A stretch of 49,203 bases of DNA from Firmicutes bacterium CAG:194 (GCA_000432915.1 HF995249.1:34120-83322), one strand, 5' to 3'; positions 15,733 to 24,589 are shown, counted from the first letter of the stretch. A program made the numbers and translations. The notes: generated from the letters alone by a model not told the origin.

Positions 15733-17910
15733 ATGAAGAGAAAATGCGGAAAGCTTGTGGTATTTTTTCTGCTTGCTCTGTCGTTGCTGGCAGGCTGCGG
15801 TAAAAAGGCAGAAGATCCGGCGAACGGAAAAGGACGGTATGAGGAGACGGAGATCGCACTCCCGGATGTAGCGGGAGAGTTTGTACAGATCTGCCGGGAA
15901 GATGAAAAGGTAGTTCTGTATCAAAGACAGGAAAAAGGGGACAATGTTTCGCTGAAGCGTTTTGTGATGGATCCACAGACAAAGACCTTCGCGGAGGATA
16001 CTCCCGCAGGGATGGCACAGCTTACGCTGCCGGCAGATGCTTATACGCTGAAGATCAGAAAGGCAGATGCAGTTTATTATGTGTACTATGATGCGCAGAT
16101 AGATGATGAAAACCTGCAGGGATTTTTGTATACCTGTGATGACACAGGCATGGCAGAGGTCACGCCGGAAGGCTGGGCAGAGAAAGACCCGCAATATGGG
16201 TTTGTGGATACTCCGGAAGATATTGCGGTTACAGATCATGCAGTCATTGCACTTTTTTATACAAAAATAGAACGGTATGACAGGCAGACACTGTCACTTG
16301 CCGAATCAAGACCATTGGAAGGTGAACGATATGAAGCACTGATCGGAATGGGTGACAGCTATGCACTGATCATAGATGGAGACAGCGGAACCATGCAGGG
16401 GATCGGGATCTGCCCGGAGGACAGTATCAAGGTGATATCGCAGGTGGATATTTCCAGCAAAAAGAGCGGAAGCTGCGCAGCGGATGCAGATGCTGCGGGC
16501 AATCTGATCGTGGCAAATGCGGACGGCTTGCACCGGAAAGCAAAGGATGCCGGGCAGTTTGAAGATCTGCTGGATGGCAGCTATATGTCATTCGGTCTGT
16601 CAGACAGCTGGTGCCGTGGCATGACAAGCGATATGTCTGACGGTACAAACGAAGTCTATTATGCGCTGTTTCAAAATGATCAGGGACAGAAGTTGTATCA
16701 GTATGCCTATAATCCGGAACTTCCCCTGAAACCGGAAAAAGAACTGACGGTTTATACTTTGTATGATCAGGCTACGATCAATCAGGCTGCAACCCTTTTC
16801 CAGAAAAAGCATCCTGACACAATGGTTTCCGTACATGTTGCATGTGCAGACACTGATGATAAGGAAGCGGAGACGCAGCGTAACCGCCTGATGACTTCGC
16901 TGGCTGCGGGAGACGGGGAAGATGTGATCGTGCTGAGTGGTCTGGATGATAATGCGCTTGCCAAAAAGGGCGTTCTGATGGATCTGTCGGATATCGTAAC
17001 GCCAATGGAAGAAAACGGAGAGCTTTTGCAGGCAATCGTAGACGGAGAAAAGGCTGCGGACGGAAAGCAGCAGATTCTGCCGGTCAGATTTGCACTGCCC
17101 CTGCTTCTTTCCAAAGAGAAAAGAGCATCTGAAATGACAGATCTGGCAGCACTTGCAAAGGCAGCAGAGCAGACGGACGGAAGCCTTTTGGGTACGTTTA
17201 CCGGAGAAGATCTTGTGGAGACCTTTGCGCCTTATTTTATGCCGGACATCATAAAGGATAAGCAGCTGGATACAGAAAAGCTGCGCACGGTACTTCAGGA
17301 GCTGCAGACGATCGCTGCGCACTGTGATATGGTGGAAAAGTACAAAAAGGGAGAGCGGGCGAGCAATGAATGGGATCTGCCTTCTGCCATGCAGGCTGTG
17401 CTCTGTCAGATTTCCGGCTTTAACGATGCCATGTTTGATCTGGCGATCATCAATCTGGTAAAGGGTGATTATACAAGCTTTGAAAATGCTTATATACCGA
17501 CTGTGGAAATCGGTGTAAATGCAAATACGAAGCAGGCTGACCTGGCAAAAGAATTTGCAGCCTTTGTGATGAGCAGAGAAGTACAGGACGGTGATTTTTA
17601 CGACGGATTTCCGGTCAATAAAGAATCCCTGCATATGCAGGTAAGTCTGGACCGTTCCGATTACGCTGCCTATACGACGATCGAAGGAGCCGACGGGCAG
17701 GAGATCGGACTGGATATTGAGCCGATCAAAGCTGCAGATGCGGATAAGCTGGAAGCCTTATGTGATTCTCTTTCTAAGAAAACCGTGAAGGATGCCAAGG
17801 TTTTGGAGGAACTGAAAAAGTCAGTGCCTGATTATCTGCTTGGCAGACAGTCTTTGGACGACACGATCAGTAAGATACAGGACGGTGTCAAGATTTATCT
17901 GGCGGAGTAA
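15733..17910 (+). CDS. Lipoprotein with C-terminal extracellular solute-binding-type domain
   Basis: This 725-residue membrane-anchored lipoprotein has a signal MKRKCGKLVVFFLLALSLLAGC with the lipobox LAGC; Cys22 is the acylated residue. Residues about 45-330 look like a beta-rich, propeller-like region of repeated short strands (VYYVYYDAQIDDENLQGFLYTCDD, YEALIGMGDSYALIIDGD). From about 335 (KELTVYTLYDQATINQAATLFQKKHPDTMV) the pattern is that of family-1 extracellular solute-binding proteins (TSLAAGDGEDVIVLSG...GVLMDLSDIV). No ABC importer permease genes are adjacent, so this may be a sensor or scaffold rather than a feeding transporter subunit. The ATG follows AGGAGAG by 6 bp. The gene appears to be monocistronic between two promoters. 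Confidence 0.82.
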   Translation: MKRKCGKLVVFFLLALSLLAGCGKKAEDPANGKGRYEETEIALPDVAGEFVQICREDEKVVLYQRQEKGDNVSLKRFVMDPQTKTFAEDTPAGMAQLTLPADAYTLKIRKADAVYYVYYDAQIDDENLQGFLYTCDDTGMAEVTPEGWAEKDPQYGFVDTPEDIAVTDHAVIALFYTKIERYDRQTLSLAESRPLEGERYEALIGMGDSYALIIDGDSGTMQGIGICPEDSIKVISQVDISSKKSGSCAADADAAGNLIVANADGLHRKAKDAGQFEDLLDGSYMSFGLSDSWCRGMTSDMSDGTNEVYYALFQNDQGQKLYQYAYNPELPLKPEKELTVYTLYDQATINQAATLFQKKHPDTMVSVHVACADTDDKEAETQRNRLMTSLAAGDGEDVIVLSGLDDNALAKKGVLMDLSDIVTPMEENGELLQAIVDGEKAADGKQQILPVRFALPLLLSKEKRASEMTDLAALAKAAEQTDGSLLGTFTGEDLVETFAPYFMPDIIKDKQLDTEKLRTVLQELQTIAAHCDMVEKYKKGERASNEWDLPSAMQAVLCQISGFNDAMFDLAIINLVKGDYTSFENAYIPTVEIGVNANTKQADLAKEFAAFVMSREVQDGDFYDGFPVNKESLHMQVSLDRSDYAAYTTIEGADGQEIGLDIEPIKAADADKLEALCDSLSKKTVKDAKVLEELKKSVPDYLLGRQSLDDTISKIQDGVKIYLAE

Positions 17911-17928
17911 AGAATCATTTCTGCCGGT

Positions 17929-18000
17929 TATGCCCTCTTGTTTCCTTTCGCTGGCGTATGCTATACTGAAGCTGCGCAATGGAAGGAAACAGGGGGCATA
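17929..18000. repeat. Imperfect 18/19-bp inverted repeat enclosing a promoter
   Basis: The left arm at 17929-17947 (TATGCCCTCTTGTTTCCTT) and the right arm at 17983-18000 (AAGGAAACAGGGGGCATA) are complementary: 9 bp (TGTTTCCTT/AAGGAAACA) plus 7 bp (TATGCCC/GGGCATA), separated by a small internal mismatch. The 35-bp space holds the -10 box of the next gene. A short TTTTG follows the right arm, so it may also end transcription of the lipoprotein gene. Confidence 0.7.
17938..17967 (+). promoter_or_regulatory. Promoter for the large C1 peptidase gene
   Basis: TTGTTT (17938-17943), an 18-bp spacer and TATACT (17962-17967), with TGC just upstream (extended -10). The -10 element TGCTATACT is identical to that of the promoter at 10783-10812. 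The -35 box lies in the left arm of the surrounding inverted repeat. Confidence 0.6.
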
Positions 18001-18037
18001 TTTTGTTCCGGGGTGCTTTGAAACCTGAAAGTGGAAA

Positions 18038-20653
18038 ATGATGCAAAGAAAAACAGATATCACCAGAAAAAAACTGTATAAAAGCCGGAAAAAGATTCTT
18101 GCACTTGCTCTGGCGGCTGTGATGTTCTCAGATATTTCTATGCCTGTTTATGCAGACCGGAGCAAAAGTGTCACATCCCTGCCACAGGAGCAGGAAACCA
18201 TATCCGGAAATGCGACAGGCTATACGGACCTGGATTTTGAACTGCCGGAGGATCAGGCAGAGCGGGAAAATGGGATCGCGGCATTTTCGTTGGAAGCGGA
18301 TAGGGCAGGAGCGGTTTCAGAAAATGAGATACCTGCTGTTTACCGTTCGGATGCGGCAATAGCAGATGGACAGGTGGTAAGCTATCTGCCATCGGCATTC
18401 CGTGATCAGAATCCCTATGGGATCTGCTGGACATTTTCTGCGCTGGCAGCCTGTGAGGCTTCCATGATACGGAACGGACTGGCAACAGGCACGATCGATC
18501 TGTCAGAACGCCAGCTTGCTTATTATTTCTATAACAAGGGAAATACAACAGATGCAAAGGGCGGTACAACGGGTGATTATAATGAAGCTGCCATGGAGGG
18601 GAAAAATTATCTGACCCAGGGCGGAAATACGCTGCTTACCATGTGGCATCTTGTCAGCTGGTGCGGACCGGTTGCAGAGGAAAAGGCACCGTACAGCGGG
18701 CTTGCTGCAGATAGCAGCGCAGATGTGAACGGCCTTTTGGGAGCAGCTAATTCGACCGGCGCAGCTTACGGGGAAGATGCATGCCATGTACAGAATGCCT
18801 TTCTGATCAATATGGGAACAGCTGCGGATGTGCAGAGGAAACAGGAAGTGAAAAAACTGATCATGCAGTATGGTGCACTGGGGATAAGCTATTATTCTTC
18901 GACCAGCATCCAGTATGACGATCCTGTGCATGACAGCTATTATAATCCAAATGTAACAAGAACCAATCACGCAGTGGCTGTCATTGGCTGGGATGATACA
19001 TTTCCGAAGGAGAATTTTGCGCAGCAGGCACCGGGGGATGGCGCATGGCTGATCCGTAACAGCTGGGGCGATGAGAAAACGGGCTGTGCACAAAACGGCA
19101 ATTTCTGGCTGTCCTATTATGATGCATCCATTAACAGCACAGAAACTACGACAAGATATGCTTATGTGTTTGATGCGCGGGCAACGGATAATTATGACAA
19201 TATCTGTCAGTATGACGGAGATGCGGGAATATCGATGCTTACCTTAACAGGCGGGGCAAAAGCCTCCAACCTGTTTGCTGTGACAGAAAAAGGAGGAGAG
19301 ATCCTGCGGGCAGTCGGGATCGGGATCGGACAGACGGACACAGGCTGCACCCTGACTGTTTATAAAAATCCGGAAATGGGGAACCCGCAAAGCGGGACAC
19401 TTCTGCTGACACAGAATGTACATCTCACATATCCCGGTTATCATACGATTCCACTGACAGAAGCACTGCCATTTGAGGAAGGGGACAGATATGCGGTCGT
19501 ATATGAGTTTGCCGATGCAGTTTCTCTTTATATCAGCAAGGACAGTCAATATACGAGTGGCGGAAATCCGTTTATTTCCGTATCTACTTATGAAAATCCG
19601 GGTGTGAGTTTTTTATATCAGACAAAATGGGAGGATCTGTCGGAGAAGACGATCCGGACGACAAGTGGCAGCGTAGAAGGTGCGATCCTGCGGATCAAAG
19701 CATACACGGACAACAGAGTGCCATCTCAGGAGCCGGACGTTTCACCAAATCCGTCTCCGACGCCGTCTGCTCCCCCGAGCTATTCACCGTTACCTGCCGT
19801 TTCGCCGGATCCGTCATCTACGCCTTCTCCGACGCCGTCTCAGGAGCCGACAGTTGCAACACTGACGGCATTAAAGCTTGACCGGGAGAAACTTACCTTG
19901 CAGATCGGTAAACAGACGTCCCTGACAGCGACACCAACCTACTCTGCAGAAGGTGCGACGCCGTGGATGGTATATTGGAAATCGGATCATCCGGAAGTGG
20001 CATCCGTAAACGACTGCGGAGAAATTATTGCAAAAAAGACTGGAAAAGCTGTCATTACTGTGTATAATGGTACGGTAAGAGCAACGTGTACGGTTGTTGT
20101 ACCACCGGATAAGCCTAAGGTAACGGCGTCTGTTTCCGGGAAAAAGCTGAAGCTGAGCTGGAAAAAGGTCAGCGGTGCTTCCGGTTATGCAATCTACCGC
20201 CTGAACGGCGGCAGCTATAAAAGGATTAAAACAGTCAAGGCATCGACAAGACGGGTCACACTTGCTTTGGCAGACGGTAAGCAGGCATATTCGTACCGCG
20301 TCTGTGCATATCGGACGATAGACGGCAAGAAATATTATGGCGGGAAGTCCGGTGTAAAAACAGCGGTTTCGACGGTTTCTTCGTTACAGGCAAAAGCGGT
20401 GCGCGGCAAAGGAATAAAGCTCACATGGAAAAGTCTGAAAACCGTGGATGGTTATGTGATCTATCGGAAAACAGGAAAAAACGGCAGCTATAAAAAGATC
20501 AAAACGGCAGCTGACAAAAAGAGCAGCGGCTATACGGATAAAACAGCCAAAAAAGGAAAAACGTATTATTACAGGATCAGGGCGTATCGTCTGCTGGATG
20601 GGAAAAAGGTGTATGGCAGTTATGCGCGGAACAGAAAGGTAAAAGCAAAGTAA
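18038..20653 (+). CDS. Secreted C1 peptidase with lectin-like, Big2 and FN3-like domains (Cwp84-like architecture)
   Basis: This 871-residue exported cysteine peptidase has a basic N-terminus and hydrophobic segment (about 20-37, ending PVYAD) as signal, then a propeptide-like region with ETISGNATGY. The catalytic residues are Q124 and C130 (FRDQNPYGICWTF), H309 (RTNHAVAVIGWDD) and N339 (WLIRNSWGD). Residues about 370-565 match the lectin-like domain that follows C1 peptidase domains in clostridial wall proteases. A Pro/Ser/Thr linker (about 567-605) leads to a Big2 Ig-like domain (LKLDREKLTLQIGKQTSLTATP) and two FN3-like repeats (SGYAIYRLNGGSYKRIKT, DGYVIYRKTGKNGSYKKIKT). Cwp84 of C. difficile, a surface-layer-processing protease, has the peptidase plus lectin-like order (established). 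The ribosome site is weak (AAAGTGGAAA). Confidence 0.88.
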   Translation: MMQRKTDITRKKLYKSRKKILALALAAVMFSDISMPVYADRSKSVTSLPQEQETISGNATGYTDLDFELPEDQAERENGIAAFSLEADRAGAVSENEIPAVYRSDAAIADGQVVSYLPSAFRDQNPYGICWTFSALAACEASMIRNGLATGTIDLSERQLAYYFYNKGNTTDAKGGTTGDYNEAAMEGKNYLTQGGNTLLTMWHLVSWCGPVAEEKAPYSGLAADSSADVNGLLGAANSTGAAYGEDACHVQNAFLINMGTAADVQRKQEVKKLIMQYGALGISYYSSTSIQYDDPVHDSYYNPNVTRTNHAVAVIGWDDTFPKENFAQQAPGDGAWLIRNSWGDEKTGCAQNGNFWLSYYDASINSTETTTRYAYVFDARATDNYDNICQYDGDAGISMLTLTGGAKASNLFAVTEKGGEILRAVGIGIGQTDTGCTLTVYKNPEMGNPQSGTLLLTQNVHLTYPGYHTIPLTEALPFEEGDRYAVVYEFADAVSLYISKDSQYTSGGNPFISVSTYENPGVSFLYQTKWEDLSEKTIRTTSGSVEGAILRIKAYTDNRVPSQEPDVSPNPSPTPSAPPSYSPLPAVSPDPSSTPSPTPSQEPTVATLTALKLDREKLTLQIGKQTSLTATPTYSAEGATPWMVYWKSDHPEVASVNDCGEIIAKKTGKAVITVYNGTVRATCTVVVPPDKPKVTASVSGKKLKLSWKKVSGASGYAIYRLNGGSYKRIKTVKASTRRVTLALADGKQAYSYRVCAYRTIDGKKYYGGKSGVKTAVSTVSSLQAKAVRGKGIKLTWKSLKTVDGYVIYRKTGKNGSYKKIKTAADKKSSGYTDKTAKKGKTYYYRIRAYRLLDGKKVYGSYARNRKVKAK
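19754..19840 (+). repeat. In-frame direct repeat in the Pro/Ser/Thr linker
   Basis: TCTCCGACGCCGTCT occurs at 19754-19768 and again at 19826-19840, 72 bp apart (24 codons). Loss or gain by recombination would keep the frame and change only the length of the linker between the lectin-like and Big2 domains. Confidence 0.7.
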
Positions 20654-20662
20654 GGAAAGCAT

Positions 20663-22276
20663 ATGTCAACAAAATTAGTCAAAAACAGTCAAAAAAAGCA
20701 ACAGGAAAGTACGGCGGCAGAAGTTCTGCAAAACCTGCTGGAATATTTAACCGTTTTATTTGGCATTATTATGGCAGGCGTACTTGTCTTTTATATGCAG
20801 GAAGGCTATGTGAAGATCGGTACGGCAAAGTTCAATGTCTATGCACATGTCTGTGTATTTGGAATGCCGCTTTTGCTGCTGCTTGCCATATTCTGGCTGT
20901 TGACGGAAAAGCAGGAAAAACAGAAAAAATTCAGGCAGCGTTTTTCGACAACGGATCTTTTTCTGCTGGCATTTCTTTTACTGGCGCTGATCAGTTTCGT
21001 TGCAAGCGGAGATCTGAAAGCCTGCTTCTGGGGGTATGACGGTTGGTATATGGGACTGTTTGCACAGCTTACCTTCGTATTGCTGTATTTTGTCTTTTCA
21101 CGGTTCTGTAAGGACGGAAAGCTTGTGCTGACGGCACTTTGTCTGTTTGCCGCATATGCGTTTGTGATCGGTATTCTGCACAGGCTGCTGATCGATCCGA
21201 TCGGTGTATATGATAATATTTCCGATTTCTATAAGAACCAGTTTTTGTCCACAATGGGGCAGGCATCCTGGTATTCCAGCTTTGTCTGCAGTATTTTGCC
21301 ACTTGGCGTGTTCTGTTTTTATCTGGCACAGAAAACATGGATCCGTATTTGCAGCGGTATTTTTACTTTTACCGGGTTTATGACACTGGTGTCACAAAAT
21401 ACAGACAGTGCTTATATAGCAAGTACTGCGGTATTTTTACTGCTTCTGTTTGTCTCGGTAAAAAGTGCGGGGCGCATGATCCGTCTGTGTGAGATCGGTC
21501 TTATGTATTTTCTGGCACCGAAAGCAATGTGGCTTTTATTAAAAATACATCCAAATGAAATACTGGAGCTGGATACGATCAGCAATACACTGCTATTTGA
21601 CAGCAGAGTCTGGATCCTTCCGGTGATCTGCCTGCTTTTCATGGCATTTTTCTATCTGCTGGACAAAAAAGGAAAATATGCCACAAATGTGATGGTGGTG
21701 ATCCGTAATATCTTTTATGGACTTGTCGTGGCAGGGATCCTTTTCAGTATATTGATACTTGTATTAAGTGCAAAAGGAAAGCTTTCGGGTATCTTTCTGA
21801 TGCTTTCGGAAAAGATCCCTTATCTGACATGGGAAGCACAGTGGGGGAATGGACGAGGATTTACATGGTCATTTACCGGAAAGATGATTGCGGAAATGAG
21901 TCTGCCGCGTAAGCTGTTCGGTGTGGGACCGGATCATTACGCGGGCTATGCATACAGTCTGTATGAAGATATGTTGAATCAGATGTGGGGCAGTAATGTC
22001 CTGACTAATGCCCACAATGAATGGGTCAATATGATTGTTGATTATGGTTTCCTTGGTGCAGCGGCTTATATCGGATTTTTCCTGTCAGCCCTGGTACGGT
22101 TTGTAAAAAACAGCGAAGACAGTCCGGTGCTTTTATGTGCTGCGGGCTGCATTGTATCCTACATGGGTCACAACCTGTTCTGTTACCAGCAGGTGCTCTG
22201 CACGCCGTTTGTTTTTTTGATTATCGCACTTGCGGAGTATCAGCTCCGCCGGAAAGCCGATCATGAATCCGCGTAA
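20663..22276 (+). CDS. O-antigen ligase/polymerase (Wzy_C/WaaL-type) membrane protein
   Basis: This 537-residue multi-pass protein has about twelve hydrophobic segments. A soluble N-terminus (STKLVKNSQKKQQESTAAEV) precedes the first helix. The large outside loop late in the protein holds the family pattern: SLPRKLFGVGPDHYAGY, then NVLTNAHNEWVNMIVDYGFLGAAAYIGFF. The 'AHNxxL/VxxxxxxGxxG' block is the core of the O-antigen ligase superfamily, with the His facing the lipid-linked donor. The start follows TAAGGAAAGCAT, 9 bp after the peptidase gene, so it may share the protease promoter. Enzymes of this family join lipid-linked glycans to an acceptor or to each other; in Gram-positives they also attach glycans to proteins or wall polymers. 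The exact acceptor is unknown. Confidence 0.82.
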   Translation: MSTKLVKNSQKKQQESTAAEVLQNLLEYLTVLFGIIMAGVLVFYMQEGYVKIGTAKFNVYAHVCVFGMPLLLLLAIFWLLTEKQEKQKKFRQRFSTTDLFLLAFLLLALISFVASGDLKACFWGYDGWYMGLFAQLTFVLLYFVFSRFCKDGKLVLTALCLFAAYAFVIGILHRLLIDPIGVYDNISDFYKNQFLSTMGQASWYSSFVCSILPLGVFCFYLAQKTWIRICSGIFTFTGFMTLVSQNTDSAYIASTAVFLLLLFVSVKSAGRMIRLCEIGLMYFLAPKAMWLLLKIHPNEILELDTISNTLLFDSRVWILPVICLLFMAFFYLLDKKGKYATNVMVVIRNIFYGLVVAGILFSILILVLSAKGKLSGIFLMLSEKIPYLTWEAQWGNGRGFTWSFTGKMIAEMSLPRKLFGVGPDHYAGYAYSLYEDMLNQMWGSNVLTNAHNEWVNMIVDYGFLGAAAYIGFFLSALVRFVKNSEDSPVLLCAAGCIVSYMGHNLFCYQQVLCTPFVFLIIALAEYQLRRKADHESA

Positions 22277-22430
22277 GCAGTTTTTGCCTGTCGGTATCGT
22301 CAAGTGTACTGTACTGCAAAAAGGTGAGTTTCAGTTCGTGCAGTTTTTTTCCGCAGGCAGGACAAATTTTTTTGTGTCCGTTTAAAATATGGATCTTATC
22401 ACAGGTAATACAATAATGCACATATAACAT
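22221..22430 (-). CDS. Small zinc-ribbon-like protein (69 residues)
   Basis: This is the only convincing minus-strand gene. The start codon (complement of 22428-22430) is preceded by a strong AAAGGAG site, with 7 bp spacing. The protein begins MLYVHYCITCDKIHILNGHKKICPACGKKLHEL: two CxxC pairs (C7/C10 and C23/C26) about 12 residues apart, typical of a zinc ribbon. The C-terminal half is helical and charged. Its 3' end overlaps the end of the convergent ligase-type gene by 56 bp, so the transcripts would be antisense there. I do not recognise a function. It may be a DNA-, RNA- or protein-binding adaptor. Confidence 0.72.
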   Translation of the reverse strand: MLYVHYCITCDKIHILNGHKKICPACGKKLHELKLTFLQYSTLDDTDRQKLLTRIHDRLSGGADTPQVR

Positions 22431-22461
22431 GGCAGTTCTCCTTTGTTTAGGGATACTTTTT

Positions 22462-22490
22462 ATTGTGATGGCATGGTATCAAAACGTCAA
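22462..22490 (-). promoter_or_regulatory. Candidate promoter for the zinc-ribbon gene
   Basis: On the minus strand, TTGACG (complement of 22485-22490), a 17-bp spacer and CACAAT (complement of 22462-22467). Transcription would begin about 25 bp before the start codon. For the divergent rmlB gene I see only an AT-rich stretch with TAAAAT at 22571-22576 and no clear -35 box. Confidence 0.45.
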
Positions 22491-22624
22491 GGAGAACCGG
22501 TCGACGGATTATGACAGGAACAGGCAAAAGAATGTAATAAATAAATAATGCATTTTTTATAAAGATGTATTAAAATATAACTAACTATGGTACAGAAACG
22601 TACGAAATAACAGGAGGGAATAAA

Positions 22625-23707
22625 ATGAGAACATACCTTGTAACAGGAGGAGCCGGCTTTATAGGATCCAATTATATTCATTATATGTTCAAAAAATATG
22701 ACAATGAGATCCGCATCATCAACGTGGATGCTTTGACATATGCAGGCAATCTGGAAAATTTAAAGGACATCGAAAACAGAGAGAATTATACATTTGTAAA
22801 GGCTGATATCTGCGATAAAGAAGCAATTTCCAAAATTTTTGCGGAAAATGACATCGACCGAGTGGTTCATTTCGCAGCGGAGAGCCATGTAGACAGAAGT
22901 ATCCGCAACCCGGAGATCTTTGTACAGACAAACGTACTCGGTACAGCCGTTATGCTGAACTGTGCAAAAGCAGCGTGGGAACTGCCGGACGGTTCTTTCA
23001 AGGAAGGAAAGAAATTCCTGCATGTATCCACAGATGAAGTATACGGTTCTTTAAGTGAGGACGGCGGTTATTTCTATGAGACAACCCCTTACGCACCGCA
23101 CAGCCCATATTCCGCAAGTAAGGCAAGCTCTGATATGCTTGTAAAAGCATATATGGACACATACAAATTCCCGGCAAATATTACAAACTGCTCCAATAAC
23201 TACGGTCCTTACCAGTTCCCAGAGAAGCTGATCCCGCTGATCATCAACAATGCGCTGCAGGGCAAGAAGCTTCCGGTATACGGCGACGGTAAAAATGTCC
23301 GTGACTGGTTATATGTAGAAGACCATGCAAAAGCAATCGATATGGTACAGGAGCAGGGTCGTTTATTTGAGACATATAATGTCGGCGGTCATAATGAAAA
23401 GCAGAATATCGAGATCATCCATATCATCATCGACACACTGCAGGAAATGCTGCCTGATTCCGATCCGAGAAAGAAACTGGTATCCAATGATCTGATCACC
23501 TATGTGGAAGATCGTAAGGGACATGACAGACGATATGCGATCGCACCTGACAAGATCAAGGCAGAGATCGGCTGGGAGCCAGAGACAATGTTCAAGGAAG
23601 GCATCAAGAAGACGATCAAATGGTTCTTTGAGCATGAAGACTGGATGAAGAACGTAACAAGCGGTGATTATCAGAAGTACTATCAGGAGATGTACAAAGG
23701 AGAATAA
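22625..23707 (+). CDS. rmlB: dTDP-glucose 4,6-dehydratase
   Basis: This 360-residue extended-SDR enzyme converts dTDP-glucose to dTDP-4-keto-6-deoxyglucose, the second step of dTDP-rhamnose and related sugar synthesis. The N-terminal NAD motif is TGGAGFIGSNYI, the active-site block STDEVYG, and the catalytic Tyr/Lys pair lies in SPYSASKASSD. HFAAESHVDRSI is the typical RmlB segment. The length fits the family. The ATG follows an AGGAGG. It forms a pair with rmlA, which starts 3 bp after its stop. Genes for RmlC and RmlD are not in this window, so the final sugar (rhamnose or another 6-deoxyhexose) depends on genes elsewhere. Codon use looks more biased towards highly expressed codons than in the neighbouring membrane-protein genes. 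Confidence 0.96.
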   Translation: MRTYLVTGGAGFIGSNYIHYMFKKYDNEIRIINVDALTYAGNLENLKDIENRENYTFVKADICDKEAISKIFAENDIDRVVHFAAESHVDRSIRNPEIFVQTNVLGTAVMLNCAKAAWELPDGSFKEGKKFLHVSTDEVYGSLSEDGGYFYETTPYAPHSPYSASKASSDMLVKAYMDTYKFPANITNCSNNYGPYQFPEKLIPLIINNALQGKKLPVYGDGKNVRDWLYVEDHAKAIDMVQEQGRLFETYNVGGHNEKQNIEIIHIIIDTLQEMLPDSDPRKKLVSNDLITYVEDRKGHDRRYAIAPDKIKAEIGWEPETMFKEGIKKTIKWFFEHEDWMKNVTSGDYQKYYQEMYKGE

Positions 23708-23710
23708 AAT

Positions 23711-24589
23711 ATGAAGGGTATTATTCTGGCAGGTGGATCCGGTACACGCCTTTATCCACTGACAAAAGCAATTTCCAAGCAGATCATGCCGGTTTATGAC
23801 AAACCGATGATCTATTATCCGTTATCCACACTGATGCTGGCAGGCATCCGTGAGGTACTGATCATTTCCACACCACGTGATCTGCCTGTATTTAAGGATT
23901 TATTTGGCAGTGGCGAGCAGCTTGGCATGCAGTTTTCTTATGCTGTGCAGGAGCAGCCGAGAGGACTGGCAGATGCCTTTATCATCGGGGCGGATTTTAT
24001 CGGAGACGACAGCGTTGCGCTTGTGCTTGGTGACAATATTTTCTACGGACAGAGCTTTTCCCGCGTGCTCAGAAATGTTTCCGAGCGCGTACAGAAGGAA
24101 AAGGGTGCTACGATCTTTGGCTATTATGTCAGAGATCCGAGAGAATACGGCGTTGTAGAATTTGATGAAAACGGCAAGGCACTTTCCATCGAGGAAAAGC
24201 CGGATCAGCCAAAGAGCAATTATGCGGTTCCGGGTCTGTATTTCTATGATAATGATGTTGTGGAGATCGCGGCAAATGTAAAACCGTCTGCCCGTGGTGA
24301 GATTGAGATCACAAGCATCAACAATGAATATCTTTCCCGTGGCACTTTGCAGGTAGAAACACTGGGACGCGGCTTTGCATGGCTGGATACGGGAAACCAT
24401 GATTCTCTTTTAGATGCGGCTGATTTCGTGGCAGCTTTCCAGAAGAGACAGGGACTTTACATCTCCTGTATTGAAGAGATTGCTTATAAACGTGGATTTA
24501 TAGATAAAGAGCAGCTGCTTGCACTGGCGCAGCCGTTGATGAAGACAAATTACGGGAAATATTTAGTAGAGGTTGCAAATGGACTCTAA
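23711..24589 (+). CDS. rmlA: Glucose-1-phosphate thymidylyltransferase
   Basis: This 292-residue enzyme makes dTDP-glucose from dTTP and glucose-1-phosphate, the entry step to dTDP-6-deoxysugars. The start is unmistakable: MKGIILAGGSGTRLYPLTKAISKQ, with the GGSGTRL nucleotide loop followed by PVYDKPMIYYPLS. LVLGDNIFYG holds the metal-binding Asp, and EEKPDQPKSNYAVPGLYFYDN and GRGFAWLDTG are typical RmlA blocks. Length is normal. The end overlaps the following GH25 gene by 11 bp. The glucose-1-phosphate would come from the phosphoglucomutase-like gene at 38261. Confidence 0.96.
   Translation: MKGIILAGGSGTRLYPLTKAISKQIMPVYDKPMIYYPLSTLMLAGIREVLIISTPRDLPVFKDLFGSGEQLGMQFSYAVQEQPRGLADAFIIGADFIGDDSVALVLGDNIFYGQSFSRVLRNVSERVQKEKGATIFGYYVRDPREYGVVEFDENGKALSIEEKPDQPKSNYAVPGLYFYDNDVVEIAANVKPSARGEIEITSINNEYLSRGTLQVETLGRGFAWLDTGNHDSLLDAADFVAAFQKRQGLYISCIEEIAYKRGFIDKEQLLALAQPLMKTNYGKYLVEVANGL

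Noticed and set aside
15733..17910. Sugar ABC importer subunit
   Set aside because: The C-terminal domain is solute-binding-like, but no importer permeases or ATPase are adjacent and the protein is much longer than usual binding proteins.
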